Shown here piece by piece: positions 1 through 6,853 of a stretch of 11,378 bases of DNA. How positions within the stretch are numbered: the first letter of the stretch is position 1; every line of letters begins with the position of its first letter. The stretch is taken from the NCBI GenBank assembly GCA_021736965.1, contig JAIPEV010000043.1:1-11378 (forward strand), given 5' to 3'. Made by a program: the position numbers and the translations under genes. The notes beneath the pieces are model-generated. The model was not told the DNA's origin. It ran no database searches and saw nothing but the letters and a program-made list of their open reading frames with translations. The DNA comes from Halanaerobiales bacterium (GTDB taxonomy: Bacteria; Bacillota; Halanaerobiia; Halanaerobiales; M55B127).

Positions 1-399
1 ACAGAAGAGTTTAAAAGCAATATTATTAAAGGGCTTAAATACATGATTGGAAGCGAAGGTCCTTATCTCTTTCACTGTACAGAAGGAAAAGATAGAGCTG
101 GCTTTATGGGTGCTCTTTTAGGAGCCTTGATGAATGCATCTAAACAAGAGATAATAGACGACTATATGCAAAGTTATATCAACTACTATGGAGTTGAAAA
201 GGGGACAGATAAATATGAATTAATTACTGAAGATGTTCTAACAATGCTTAATGTTATCACAGGCAATGAAGACTTAGAGGAAACAGATCTATCTAAAGGG
301 GCTGAATCTTATCTACGCACAGGTGGAATGACAGCTGATGAAATAGAAATGCTAAAAGAAATACTTTCTACATCAATAAAAAAAGAAAAGGCAGCTTAA
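1..399 (+). CDS. Tyrosine-protein phosphatase family protein, 3' part (5' end outside window)
   Basis: The reading frame is open from the first base of the window, so this is the C-terminal 132 residues of a longer protein; the internal ATG at 43 is not a credible start because it lies only 10 residues before the active site. The active-site loop HCTEGKDRAG (visible residues 25-34) matches the HCxxGKDR(T/A)G signature of the bacterial Y_phosphatase3 family, with nucleophile Cys26 and phosphate-binding Arg32. The helical tail with acidic and Lys-rich stretches ends in KKEKAA. Members of this family dephosphorylate phosphotyrosine proteins or phosphoinositides; the substrate here cannot be told. 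No signal peptide can be judged because the N-terminus is missing. The gene appears to end its transcription unit, since a strong terminator follows about 120 nt downstream. Confidence 0.85.
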   Translation, partial: TEEFKSNIIKGLKYMIGSEGPYLFHCTEGKDRAGFMGALLGALMNASKQEIIDDYMQSYINYYGVEKGTDKYELITEDVLTMLNVITGNEDLEETDLSKGAESYLRTGGMTADEIEMLKEILSTSIKKEKAA

Positions 400-521
400 C
401 TTTAAATTTATAAGTTAGTTTAAATGTTAATACGTATAATTTTAATTATTTATAACTGTTCTTTAACTAATTCAAAAATATAATCTGATTAAATAAAATT
501 GGATTTTTAAAGTTAAGATAT

Positions 522-563
522 AACAAATAGGGCATGGGATTTCCAGCCCTATTTGTTTGTTTT
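522..563 (+). terminator. Rho-independent terminator after the phosphatase gene
   Basis: Perfect 12-bp arms AACAAATAGGGC (522-533) and GCCCTATTTGTT (546-557), with a further TGG/CCA pairing possible inside the 12-nt loop. The right arm runs into the T-rich tract TTTGTTTGTTTT. This is the only GC-containing, T-tailed hairpin in the left part of the window. It fits termination of rightward transcription from the phosphatase gene. Confidence 0.8.
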
Positions 564-689
564 ATATACTTATGGATCGTTAAAATGATTATAACTTCTA
601 ATAGAAGAGGCAGAGAATATTTTAAGTGTAAATCAATAGATTATATTCACATATATTTATAAGGAGATAATTTCTTAAAGGAGAGTTTT

Positions 690-912
690 GTGTTGAGAAA
701 TATAAAAATATTTTTATTTCTTTTACTATTACCAAATTGTAGCCGAGAAAGCTTAACTGCGGTAAGGAATCGGATACTTAAATTTCAATCACCTTGGTAA
801 TTATACATATATTTGTAAAAATGGTCATATATGTTTAACCCTTCAATGCTATGATGGAGAAGGTAACTTATCAAAAAGATATTTTTGTGATAAAAAACTT
901 TCAAAGTACTAA
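690..912 (+). pseudogene. Small secreted or lipoprotein-like cysteine-rich peptide gene, apparently frameshifted
   Basis: No intact gene is present, but two adjoining frames look coding. A ribosome site AAAGGAGAG (678-685) precedes GTG at 690 (or TTG at 693). This opens a 36-codon frame that begins with a Lys/Arg-containing start, then a hydrophobic run (FLFLLLLP) and a Cys, as in a signal peptide or weak lipobox, and stops at 798-800. One frame over, open from 766 to the TAA at 910-912, the translation is YICKNGHICLTLQC followed by a polar stretch and a fourth Cys (spacing Cx5C-x4-C-x12-C). Joining them needs a +1 shift between about 766 and 797. This could be a decayed gene, a sequencing error or a programmed shift; no slippery heptamer is evident. 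Family not recognised. The Asn before Cys17 makes a lipobox weak. Confidence 0.35.
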
Positions 913-1057
913 GTATTCATTTCTCTTTTTAAATATCATTTTATTTGGGTCTCTAAATACAGCAAACATATCCTAAAAAATAAAATTAATTTTAGATATC
1001 ATTAATCTTATTTTCAGAATCTATCCGAAATTATATTAAAAATTAAAGGTGATAGAT
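913..1057. other. Intergenic, nothing recognised
   Basis: AT-rich stretch of about 145 bases between the two sets of broken frames. I see no open frame with a ribosome site, no GC-containing hairpin and no repeat that stands out. Confidence 0.5.
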
Positions 1058-1355
1058 TTGCAAAAGTCTTTTGTTTTAGAGTTGTTCAAACCAACTAAAG
1101 GAAAATATATTCTTTAATAATTTTGCAAAACCATTTAAAAATTTTCAAACTATTGTTTGCAAATTTAAAGTAGGTAAAATTAAGTTAAGCTCAGCTGACT
1201 TTAAAGAGATAGGTTTACCTACTGTTTGTATAAAAATAAGAACATTAGAGAAATTAAAGCATTTTATAAGTTGTTTTTTTAAAAAAAAGAGATCAATCGT
1301 AAATTCGACAATGTTAACCAAGCAGCTTTTATCCATAAAAAGTGTAGCCTATTAA
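1058..1355 (+). pseudogene. Unidentified degraded coding remnant
   Basis: An SD-like AAAGGTGA (1045-1052) precedes TTG at 1058, which opens a 19-codon frame (LQKSFVLELFKPTKGKYIL) ending at 1117. The +1 frame is then open from 1080 to the TAA at 1353-1355, about 91 codons, with no ATG until near its end. Its translation has a normal protein-like mix, including VGKIKLSSADFKEIGLPTV and a basic CFFKKKR segment. The pattern fits a gene broken by a frameshift and probably truncated, perhaps a mobile-element or accessory gene remnant, but I cannot name the family. The opposite-strand frame at 1145-1336 has no ribosome site and mirrors this one, so I treat it as a shadow. Confidence 0.3.
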
Positions 1356-1377
1356 GAATAGAAAATAATTGAAAAAG

Positions 1378-1402
1378 TAAAAATAATTTAATTATTTTTT
1401 AA
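1378..1402. repeat. 25-nt A/T palindrome downstream of the exporter gene
   Basis: Arms 1378-1389 (TAAAAAATAATT) and 1391-1402 (AATTATTTTTTA) are perfect reverse complements around a single central T. It lies 55-80 nt beyond the stop codon of the minus-strand exporter gene and after the plus-strand remnant. It could serve as a weak bidirectional transcription end, but the stem has no GC pairs, and such palindromes arise easily in AT-rich DNA. No better terminator for the minus-strand operon is visible. Confidence 0.3.
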
Positions 1403-1456
1403 AATAGTTATATGTCCTAGAGTTTGTATAAGGATATTTGATCTAATAGAAAATCT

Positions 1457-3631
1457 CTATTTGATCTTTCTTAGTATTGTTGGTAAGAAAGAAAGACTTA
1501 AAAACACTCCCGAAATCATTGAGACCCACATTAAAGTTGATACATATAGATGGATTCTCAAAGGAGACATTAGTAATGCACTTAATCCTATTGCTAGGCC
1601 AAAGGCATTTGCCATTATTGGTCTGGAGGTATAATCATAAGCTTTATTAACAGCTTCTTTACTATTTAATCCCTGTTTTTTAAAATTCATCCAGACTGAT
1701 GTAAAATGTACTGCATAATCAATTCCTACTCCAATTGTAATGCTGAATATTGTAGCTGTAAATAGATTTAACGAGATATTACTTAAACCCAAAAAACCAA
1801 ATAGAATAAATACAGTAAATCCTATTGGAAGTATAGAGATAAATGATGGTGTAATCTTTTTTAAAGAAATTAATAACAAGAAAAATACTAAAACAAAAGC
1901 TAAGAGTAATGTATTTTTTTGATTATCTAGCATATTTTGATTTAAATCATGCATTAAATACTGTACGCCGGTTAAGTTTATATCAATTTCATTCAGCTCT
2001 TTTTTTTGATTTGTTATGTAGTTTGTAATATTTTCTAAGGTACTATTTTTTAAGTCTTTTGGAAATATTAATACTCTTGTATAGTTTTTATTTTGATTTA
2101 TAAACTGTTGTGTCGGATTGTAACTACTTTCAGAAAAAGCCATTTGATTTATCAAATTAATCCTTGACATGTCAGGATATTCTATTATTTCAGTATTCAT
2201 CAAGTTACTATATATAGTAGAGTATATATCATAAACACTCATAGTTTTACTTGCCAAATTTCTATTTTCAAGTTCTTTTTGCAACTGCATAATTAATTTG
2301 GCATATTCTTTATTTAGAGAATTTTCTTCTGTATTTACTAATAAGTAAAGTGGAAGACTTCCACCGGTAATTTCTTTAATCTTTTCAAAACTTTTATGAA
2401 CGCTAGTAAAGTTTCTATATACCATCGGCATATTAAACTCTGTATTTATCTGTAGCAAGCCTAAAGAACTAATAAATATTAAAACTACTAAAATTATAAT
2501 GCTTGGTTTACCCCACAGTTTTTTAATTGAGGAAGTAAATAATTTTTTATTTTTAACTTTATAATTAATCTTAATATCTCCAGTAAGAATTAGAGGTAGA
2601 ACAAACCATGTTGCAACACCTGCTAAAAATATACCCAGTGATGCAAATAGAGCTAAATCATAGATAGCCTGAGTATTCATTATTAGAAGGGATAAAAATC
2701 CTGCAATAGAAGTTACTGTAGTAATTATCATTGGCATACCTATCATTTTTAAAGTTGTAATAATACTTTCAATTTTATTTTTACCTTCTAATAGTGATTC
2801 TTGAAAATGGGAAATGAAATGTAGACCATCAGCACTACCTATAACTATTGTAAATATCGGTGCTAAAACAGTTATTATTGATACCTCTAAACCTGACCAT
2901 CCCAATATGCCTAAGGTCCAAAGTGATGCAATACCAGCTGGTAGTACTGAAAAGAAAGTAGCTTTAAAGTTACCCATTTGGGTTTTAAAAACAAATAGGA
3001 TGAGAATTAATGCAGTGGGAGGAATCAAAAGTAAAATAAATAGTATATAGTCGATAATTTTTTGTTGCATATAAAGGTTACCAGTAGCATAGTATTCAAT
3101 ATTATTATCTTTTAAGTATGTTTCTATTTGGTTTAAATCCTTATTACCAAAATTATTAGTTGTGAAAAGAGAAAAAGAAGCATATAGTTTTTCTTTATCG
3201 TTAAAAATACTAGATAAACTTCCTAGTCCATTAATATGTTCTTTAACTAAGCTAATATTTTCTTCAGTGATATTATCAAGATTAACTGTTCGTCTTCCGG
3301 CCGGTATTTTTTTTGGAGTGGGTCCATTAACATATTTTATGTTTTCTTTTGATTCTAAAAATGACTGAAAAGAACGAAACTTATTTAAGTTATTAATGTT
3401 AATATTTGATTCATTACTTTTAATTAAATATGTTATTTGTTCAGAGTTAGCAAACATATTATTCATTTTATCAAGTGTTTCTTTATATGCTGATTTTTTT
3501 GGCATAAATATATTAAAATCAGGATTTATATTAATTTTGAATAAGCCAATAATAGATAGTATATTAACTAAGACAAACAATACTAATAATTTTTTTCGAT
3601 TATTTTTCATAAAATTTACATATTTTTTCAT
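1457..3631 (-). CDS. MMPL/RND-superfamily exporter (12-TM)
   Basis: A 724-residue membrane protein with the duplicated RND layout. TM1 is at about 14-31, a large extracytoplasmic loop at 32-190, a TM bundle at about 191-350, TM7 at about 376-393, a second loop at 394-572 and a final TM bundle at about 574-720. Both repeats carry the family's TM4 signature: GSADGLHF (265-272) and GVGIDYAVHF (634-643). The Asp residues (D268, D638) are the expected proton-relay positions. Length and organisation match the MMPL/'predicted exporter of the RND superfamily' group rather than the 1000-residue drug-efflux AcrB type. No membrane-fusion or outer-membrane partner gene is adjacent. The start has an ideal AGGAGG eight bases upstream. 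It is last in an operon with a TetR regulator and a CPBP protein. Likely cargo is a lipid, hydrophobic compound or toxic molecule, but the sequence does not show which. Confidence 0.9.
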   Translation of the reverse strand: MKKYVNFMKNNRKKLLVLFVLVNILSIIGLFKININPDFNIFMPKKSAYKETLDKMNNMFANSEQITYLIKSNESNININNLNKFRSFQSFLESKENIKYVNGPTPKKIPAGRRTVNLDNITEENISLVKEHINGLGSLSSIFNDKEKLYASFSLFTTNNFGNKDLNQIETYLKDNNIEYYATGNLYMQQKIIDYILFILLLIPPTALILILFVFKTQMGNFKATFFSVLPAGIASLWTLGILGWSGLEVSIITVLAPIFTIVIGSADGLHFISHFQESLLEGKNKIESIITTLKMIGMPMIITTVTSIAGFLSLLIMNTQAIYDLALFASLGIFLAGVATWFVLPLILTGDIKINYKVKNKKLFTSSIKKLWGKPSIIILVVLIFISSLGLLQINTEFNMPMVYRNFTSVHKSFEKIKEITGGSLPLYLLVNTEENSLNKEYAKLIMQLQKELENRNLASKTMSVYDIYSTIYSNLMNTEIIEYPDMSRINLINQMAFSESSYNPTQQFINQNKNYTRVLIFPKDLKNSTLENITNYITNQKKELNEIDINLTGVQYLMHDLNQNMLDNQKNTLLLAFVLVFFLLLISLKKITPSFISILPIGFTVFILFGFLGLSNISLNLFTATIFSITIGVGIDYAVHFTSVWMNFKKQGLNSKEAVNKAYDYTSRPIMANAFGLAIGLSALLMSPLRIHLYVSTLMWVSMISGVFLSLSFLPTILRKIK

Positions 3632-3664
3632 TGAGCAAGCCTCCTAAAAATTAATAAAATAAAT

Positions 3665-4498
3665 TTAATTATCCAATGATATATTCATATTATTAAGATC
3701 ACCTATTTTTTTGTTTGTAAATTTATAGATGATTATTATTGCAATAATAATTTTTAAAACTGTTGATATGCTATCAGCATTGGGAGTTAAGACAAAAGTT
3801 TCACCACTAAGATTCCCTATGTAATGAAAAAGGATGACTGCTAAAATACTACCATTAGTTTTAATATAGATCAGACCATAAATTACAGTGATAGATAAAA
3901 CTCCTAACATAAAATTCCAAAAAGGCACAGTAAATAAACCTAATTTATTTTGATAGGTATCTACGATAAAGAATAGAGGGATATGCCAGATTGCCCACAT
4001 AAAACCTAAATATAGAACAGATTTATTAAAACTTAATTTTTGCAATAGTTCTAACAAAGCTACTCCCCGCCAGGCTAATTCTTCATGAATGGGTCCAAAA
4101 AATAGAAGGATAATAGCATAGCCAATTGTCATCTCTTTTGAAATATAAAACTGGAATTGATTTGTTGTGAGAATAGAGTCGATTAATGATCCAGCCAGTC
4201 TTATCAAAATAGGAAATGTAATTATTACAATTAACCATGTGAAAGAAATTTTTTTAAAATCAATTATACTCTTTAGATAATATTGTTTTTCTTTTTTATC
4301 GTAATAATAATAAAGCATGAATAAAACTGCAAATAAGGGGCTTAACATACTACCATATATTATTATTTTGCTTAATGAATTATTAATATAAAATGAATTT
4401 TCTATTAACATTAAAAGAATGGTCACAATATAAGGTAACCCATGTGATATTAAGAAAAAATATTTAATCCTTTTGTTATTTTCTTTAGTATTATTCAT
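3665..4498 (-). CDS. CPBP-family intramembrane metalloprotease (Abi/CAAX-like)
   Basis: A 277-residue polytopic membrane protein, about eight hydrophobic segments. The three conserved CPBP motifs are all present: EELAWRG with the Glu pair at 139-140 and Arg144, the WAIWH segment with His172, and FHYIGN with His225 and Asn229. These residues form the presumed metal/catalytic site of the type II CAAX prenyl protease and bacteriocin-immunity group. In bacteria such proteins are linked to peptide processing, bacteriocin self-protection or regulation of membrane proteins; few have defined substrates. The start ATG has GAGAGGAG about 10 nt upstream. The gene sits 33 nt after the TetR gene and 33 nt before the exporter gene on the same strand, so it is almost certainly co-transcribed with both. 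A role in handling or resisting a membrane-active compound together with the exporter is inference from context. Confidence 0.88.
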   Translation of the reverse strand: MNNTKENNKRIKYFFLISHGLPYIVTILLMLIENSFYINNSLSKIIIYGSMLSPLFAVLFMLYYYYDKKEKQYYLKSIIDFKKISFTWLIVIITFPILIRLAGSLIDSILTTNQFQFYISKEMTIGYAIILLFFGPIHEELAWRGVALLELLQKLSFNKSVLYLGFMWAIWHIPLFFIVDTYQNKLGLFTVPFWNFMLGVLSITVIYGLIYIKTNGSILAVILFHYIGNLSGETFVLTPNADSISTVLKIIIAIIIIYKFTNKKIGDLNNMNISLDN

Positions 4499-4531
4499 TT
4501 GATACTAGCTCCTCTCAATATTTTTTTATTT

Positions 4532-5140
4532 TCAAAAACTTATCCCATCAAATATTATATTTGAGATTAGTGTTGCTTGTTTATTACTATCTAGATTAAT
4601 GTTGTCTTCTAAAATATTTTCAAACAAAATAGTAAAAAAGATCATACCAAATAATGTCTTTCTAAACATATATCCATCAATTTCTTCTTTGAGAGTACAT
4701 TTATTTTTGATTTGCTTAAAGAGACCATCAGATATTTTGACCATTTTAGACCAAATTTCTTCTTTAAAGTAATTTTGCACTTTTTTATTAATAAGCATCT
4801 CTTGAAATATTACTTTTAATTCATTTTTATGTTCATCAAAAAAATTAAATCTTTCCTCTAACAAAGTTTTTAAGATAATTTCTGGATTTTTACTTTTATT
4901 TTTGTTTATTATTTCAGAAAGTTTCTTTTCAGAAGAACTTTTAAAAAGTTTTTCCATTGTTTGTATAACAATGGTTTTTAAAAGTTTATCTTTGCTTTTA
5001 TAATATTTAAAGATTGTTGCTTCAGAAACATCTGCCTGTTCAGCTATTTCTCTAGTGGAAGTTGAAGCATAACCTCTTTTTGCTATTAAATTTATAGTTA
5101 CAGTTAGGATCTTTTGTTTTGTCTTTTCAGATTTTTTCAT
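4532..5140 (-). CDS. TetR/AcrR-family transcriptional repressor
   Basis: A 202-residue protein with the typical N-terminal TetR HTH domain: an initial helix (about 5-22, KTKQKILTVTINLIAKRG) followed by STREIAEQADVSEATIFKYYKSKDKLL (about 27-54). The rest is a variable helical ligand-binding domain, which gives no hint of the ligand. I choose ATG at 5140 rather than the in-frame GTG at 5149. The GTG overlaps the ribosome site GAGGGAG (5155-5149), while the ATG lies about 10 nt beyond it and restores the usual short basic N-terminus. It is first in a three-gene operon with the CPBP and MMPL exporter genes. An 18-bp palindrome in its own promoter suggests autorepression and control of the whole operon, lifted by a small molecule that the exporter may remove. 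Confidence 0.9.
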   Translation of the reverse strand: MKKSEKTKQKILTVTINLIAKRGYASTSTREIAEQADVSEATIFKYYKSKDKLLKTIVIQTMEKLFKSSSEKKLSEIINKNKSKNPEIILKTLLEERFNFFDEHKNELKVIFQEMLINKKVQNYFKEEIWSKMVKISDGLFKQIKNKCTLKEEIDGYMFRKTLFGMIFFTILFENILEDNINLDSNKQATLISNIIFDGISF

Positions 5141-5160
5141 AAAAAACACTCCCTCTTAAA

Positions 5161-5178
5161 AGTGAGTAATTACTTACT
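5161..5178. promoter_or_regulatory. Probable TetR-family operator
   Basis: AGTGAGTAATTACTTACT is an 18-bp palindrome with one mismatched pair (8 of 9 bp symmetric). It lies just downstream of the -10 box, across the expected transcription start, and about 20 bp upstream of the repressor's start codon. Length, symmetry and place are typical of TetR-family operators. I infer that the adjacent repressor binds here. Confidence 0.75.
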
Positions 5179-5180
5179 AT

Positions 5181-5209
5181 ATTTTAAATCAATAAACTTT
5201 TTTTGTCAA
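5181..5209 (-). promoter_or_regulatory. SigA-type promoter of the tetR-CPBP-exporter operon
   Basis: On the minus strand there is a perfect -35 box TTGACA (5209-5204), a 17-nt spacer and a -10 box TAAAAT (5186-5181). The expected start point falls inside the palindromic operator at 5161-5178. This is the best-matching promoter in the window. Confidence 0.75.
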
Positions 5210-5489
5210 ATTTAAGAGTCTTTTCTTTATATAGATTAATTTCTTAATTTCATAACGGTTTATTATATTTTCGAAAGTATGTACTAAAAAATATAATGTA
5301 ATATCCTTCATAGAATTAGCAGTGAAGCTGATGGTATTGTTTTAATAAAAAAATATGACCAACTATATTAAAAAAAGTCTTATTAAGTAGAAACTAAAAC
5401 AATATCTCAAAATAATTTAAAACTATTTTAGAAGTTAAAATTGCAAATAATCGTTACATTTAAGAAAAATAATAGTATATTATTAAGCG

Positions 5490-5528
5490 AATTTACTTTA
5501 TAATTAAAATAAATTGAATAAGTAAATT
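5490..5528. repeat. Inverted repeat just upstream of the putative lyase promoter
   Basis: Perfect 9-bp arms AATTTACTT (5490-5498) and AAGTAAATT (5520-5528) are separated by 21 bp, putting the arm centres 30 bp apart (about three helical turns). It ends two bases before the possible -35 hexamer, the place expected for an activator or a two-site repressor. Regulatory function is inference. Confidence 0.4.
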
Positions 5529-5530
5529 TG

Positions 5531-5559
5531 GTTAAAGTTGAATTATTTGATAATATAAT
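5531..5559 (+). promoter_or_regulatory. Possible promoter of the lyase gene
   Basis: A perfect -10 box TATAAT (5554-5559) stands 17 nt after GTTAAA (5531-5536), a poor -35 box. A weak -35 next to an inverted repeat would suit an activated promoter. It implies a leader of about 125 nt before the start codon. Confidence 0.45.
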
Positions 5560-5590
5560 TTTAAGAATCTAAAAAAATGGTTTTATTATT

Positions 5591-5640
5591 ATAATTATGA
5601 TTTAGCTATCAGTTGATAAAGATAGATGTATCATAATTAT
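5591..5640 (+). promoter_or_regulatory. Long leader hairpin or palindrome upstream of the lyase gene
   Basis: Outer arms ATAATTATGAT (5591-5601) and ATCATAATTAT (5630-5640) are perfect 11-bp complements. Inside, after a symmetric 4+4 nt internal loop, CTATC (5606-5610) pairs with GATAG (5621-5625) around a 10-nt loop. It lies in the inferred 5' untranslated leader. It matches no riboswitch class I know. It could be an RNA element or, as DNA, an operator. Confidence 0.5.
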
Positions 5641-5651
5641 CATAGAATTAG

Positions 5652-5673
5652 TAGAAACTTTAAATGGTTTCTA
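5652..5673 (+). promoter_or_regulatory. Second leader hairpin next to the lyase ribosome site
   Basis: TAGAAAC (5652-5658) pairs perfectly with GTTTCTA (5667-5673) around an 8-nt loop. The stem ends five bases before the AAAGGAG ribosome site (5679-5685). Its position would let a bound factor or alternative fold affect translation of the lyase; that is inference. Confidence 0.4.
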
Positions 5674-5693
5674 ATCATAAAGGAGAGAGATAG

Positions 5694-6581
5694 ATGTATA
5701 AATTTAAAGGAGTAATTCCAGCAATGGTAACACCGTTTAAAGAAAATAGAAGTATTGATGAAGAGGGAGTTCAAACTCTAGTTAAAAAACTTTCAAAGCA
5801 AGGATGTCATGGTCTTCTAATCGGAGGGAGTACAGGGGAATATACTTTAATGAGTATTGAAGAAAGAAAAAGGATATTTGAACTTGCCGTTAAAGCAGCT
5901 AAAGACGAGCAGGTTGCAATTATAGCTAATACTGGCTGTCATGCTACTGAACATACAATTGAATTATCTCAGTTCGCTCAAAAAGTAGGTGTTGATGCAG
6001 TAATGATCTTACCTACATATTATCTAAAGACTACAAAAGAAGGTATAATAAAACATTATAAAGATATTTCTAAAAAATTGGATATACCAATCACAATCTA
6101 TCACTATCCGGAAGCCACCAATGTATTATTAACACCTGAAGAGATAGTTAAACTAAGTGAAATTGAAAATATAATAGGGATTAAAAACACAGCTCCTATG
6201 CAGCACACAAGCAAACTTTTATACCTCACAAAAGATATGGATAACTTCGATGTATTAACAGGTTATGAACATCTATTTTTAGCAACTCTCGCTTGTGGGG
6301 GAAGTGGAGTTATTGGTATTGTTAATAATATTGCAGCAAAAGAACTTGTTGAAATGTATAACTTTATTCAAGAAGGAAATATTAATAGAGCTATTGAAGT
6401 AAATAATAGTCTTGTCAAATTATATGGATTAATGGAAGAAGAACCCTGTCCTGGTCCTGTTAAAGCAGCATTAGATATGATGGGATTACCTGCGGGACCA
6501 AGTAGACTTCCAATTGTACCCGTGTCAGAAAAAATGAAGAAAAATCTGGAAATAGAATTAAGAAAACTTGGTAAAATATAG
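5694..6581 (+). CDS. DHDPS/NAL-family lyase, candidate pyrroline-4-hydroxy-2-carboxylate deaminase
   Basis: A 295-residue protein of the usual family length. It has the GSTGE substrate-carboxylate loop (45-49), the proton-relay Tyr136 in IYHYP (family form YNxP) and the Schiff-base Lys164 in GIKNT. A TIM-barrel class I aldolase/lyase is therefore certain. The exact reaction is less so: the family includes DapA, N-acetylneuraminate lyase, sugar-acid aldolases and the hydroxyproline-pathway deaminase that turns pyrroline-4-hydroxy-2-carboxylate into 2-oxoglutarate semialdehyde plus ammonia. The downstream proline racemase-like gene and imino acid dehydrogenase genes favour the last. A true DapA is less likely, since no lysine-pathway gene is near. 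The start follows AAAGGAG with eight bases' spacing. It is separated from the epimerase gene by 272 nt and may be transcribed partly on its own. Confidence 0.85.
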   Translation: MYKFKGVIPAMVTPFKENRSIDEEGVQTLVKKLSKQGCHGLLIGGSTGEYTLMSIEERKRIFELAVKAAKDEQVAIIANTGCHATEHTIELSQFAQKVGVDAVMILPTYYLKTTKEGIIKHYKDISKKLDIPITIYHYPEATNVLLTPEEIVKLSEIENIIGIKNTAPMQHTSKLLYLTKDMDNFDVLTGYEHLFLATLACGGSGVIGIVNNIAAKELVEMYNFIQEGNINRAIEVNNSLVKLYGLMEEEPCPGPVKAALDMMGLPAGPSRLPIVPVSEKMKKNLEIELRKLGKI

Positions 6582-6853
6582 TTTTAATAAAACATTTGGT
6601 TATTTTATAAAAGAGGGTATTTTTAATAATAACTGTTTATCTTTTGATTTATTAAAAAAAATTTAGTTTTATATTTTTTAACAGTAAAAAAATATACAGA
6701 TAACTGATTAATCATATTTAAAAAGAGAATTAAGCTTTCTATATTAATATTTTTTTGACTTTTTATTTTCCATATGGTTTTAATATTAAAAGATAAAAAC
6801 TTTAAATGAATTTAAATTAGATAAATATAAGTTGATCTGGGGAGGTGAAAATT
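6582..6853. other. Intergenic region between the lyase and epimerase genes
   Basis: An AT-rich gap of 272 bases with no ORF. Just after the lyase stop there are only A/T stems (for example around 6649-6681), not a clear terminator. The second half holds the palindromes ATATTAATAT (6741-6750) and TTTTAATATTAAAA (6778-6791), plus a possible promoter. A 12-mer at 6797-6808 (AAACTTTAAATG) is also found in the lyase leader at 5655-5666. Confidence 0.5.
6755..6784 (+). promoter_or_regulatory. Possible promoter of the epimerase-dehydrogenase operon
   Basis: TTGACT (6755-6760) and TTTAAT (6779-6784) are separated by 18 nt. The -10 part lies inside the perfect 14-bp palindrome TTTTAATATTAAAA (6778-6791), and another palindrome ends four bases upstream of the -35, so a dimeric regulator could act here. 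This is a weak prediction in very AT-rich DNA. Confidence 0.4.

Larger units (their letters stand above)
5210..5693. other. Divergent intergenic region between the tetR operon and the imino acid genes
   Basis: This gap of about 480 bases holds no convincing ORF. It contains an A/T-only inverted repeat (5262-5271 with 5288-5297), a 9-bp inverted repeat (5490-5528), a possible plus-strand promoter near 5531-5559, and two hairpins before the lyase gene; the last four are listed separately. Confidence 0.6.

Noticed and set aside
1145..1336. Minus-strand ORF of 63 codons
   Set aside because: No ribosome site before its ATG, and it runs opposite to a more protein-like plus-strand frame.
2814..3050. 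Plus-strand ORFs inside the exporter gene (also near 1740-1922, 3162-3368, 3396-3647)
   Set aside because: They are antisense to a full-length, clearly conserved membrane protein and have no family features of their own.
5141..5149. GTG 5149 as the TetR start, and likewise GTG 6845 and ATG 10107 for the epimerase and DadA-like genes
   Set aside because: In each case the upstream start lies in or touches the ribosome binding site; the next in-frame ATG has proper spacing.
5262..5297. A/T-only 10-bp inverted repeat in the divergent region
   Set aside because: It contains no GC pairs and is not placed near a promoter or gene end, so it is likely a chance product of AT richness.
5523..5545. Sigma-54 promoter before the lyase gene (TTTGG followed by TTGAA)
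   Set aside because: The spacing between the GG and the second element is too short and the GC dinucleotide is absent.
5694..6581. Naming the lyase DapA for lysine synthesis
   Set aside because: The active-site motifs are shared by the whole family, and the neighbours are imino acid degradation genes, with no lysine-pathway gene in the window.
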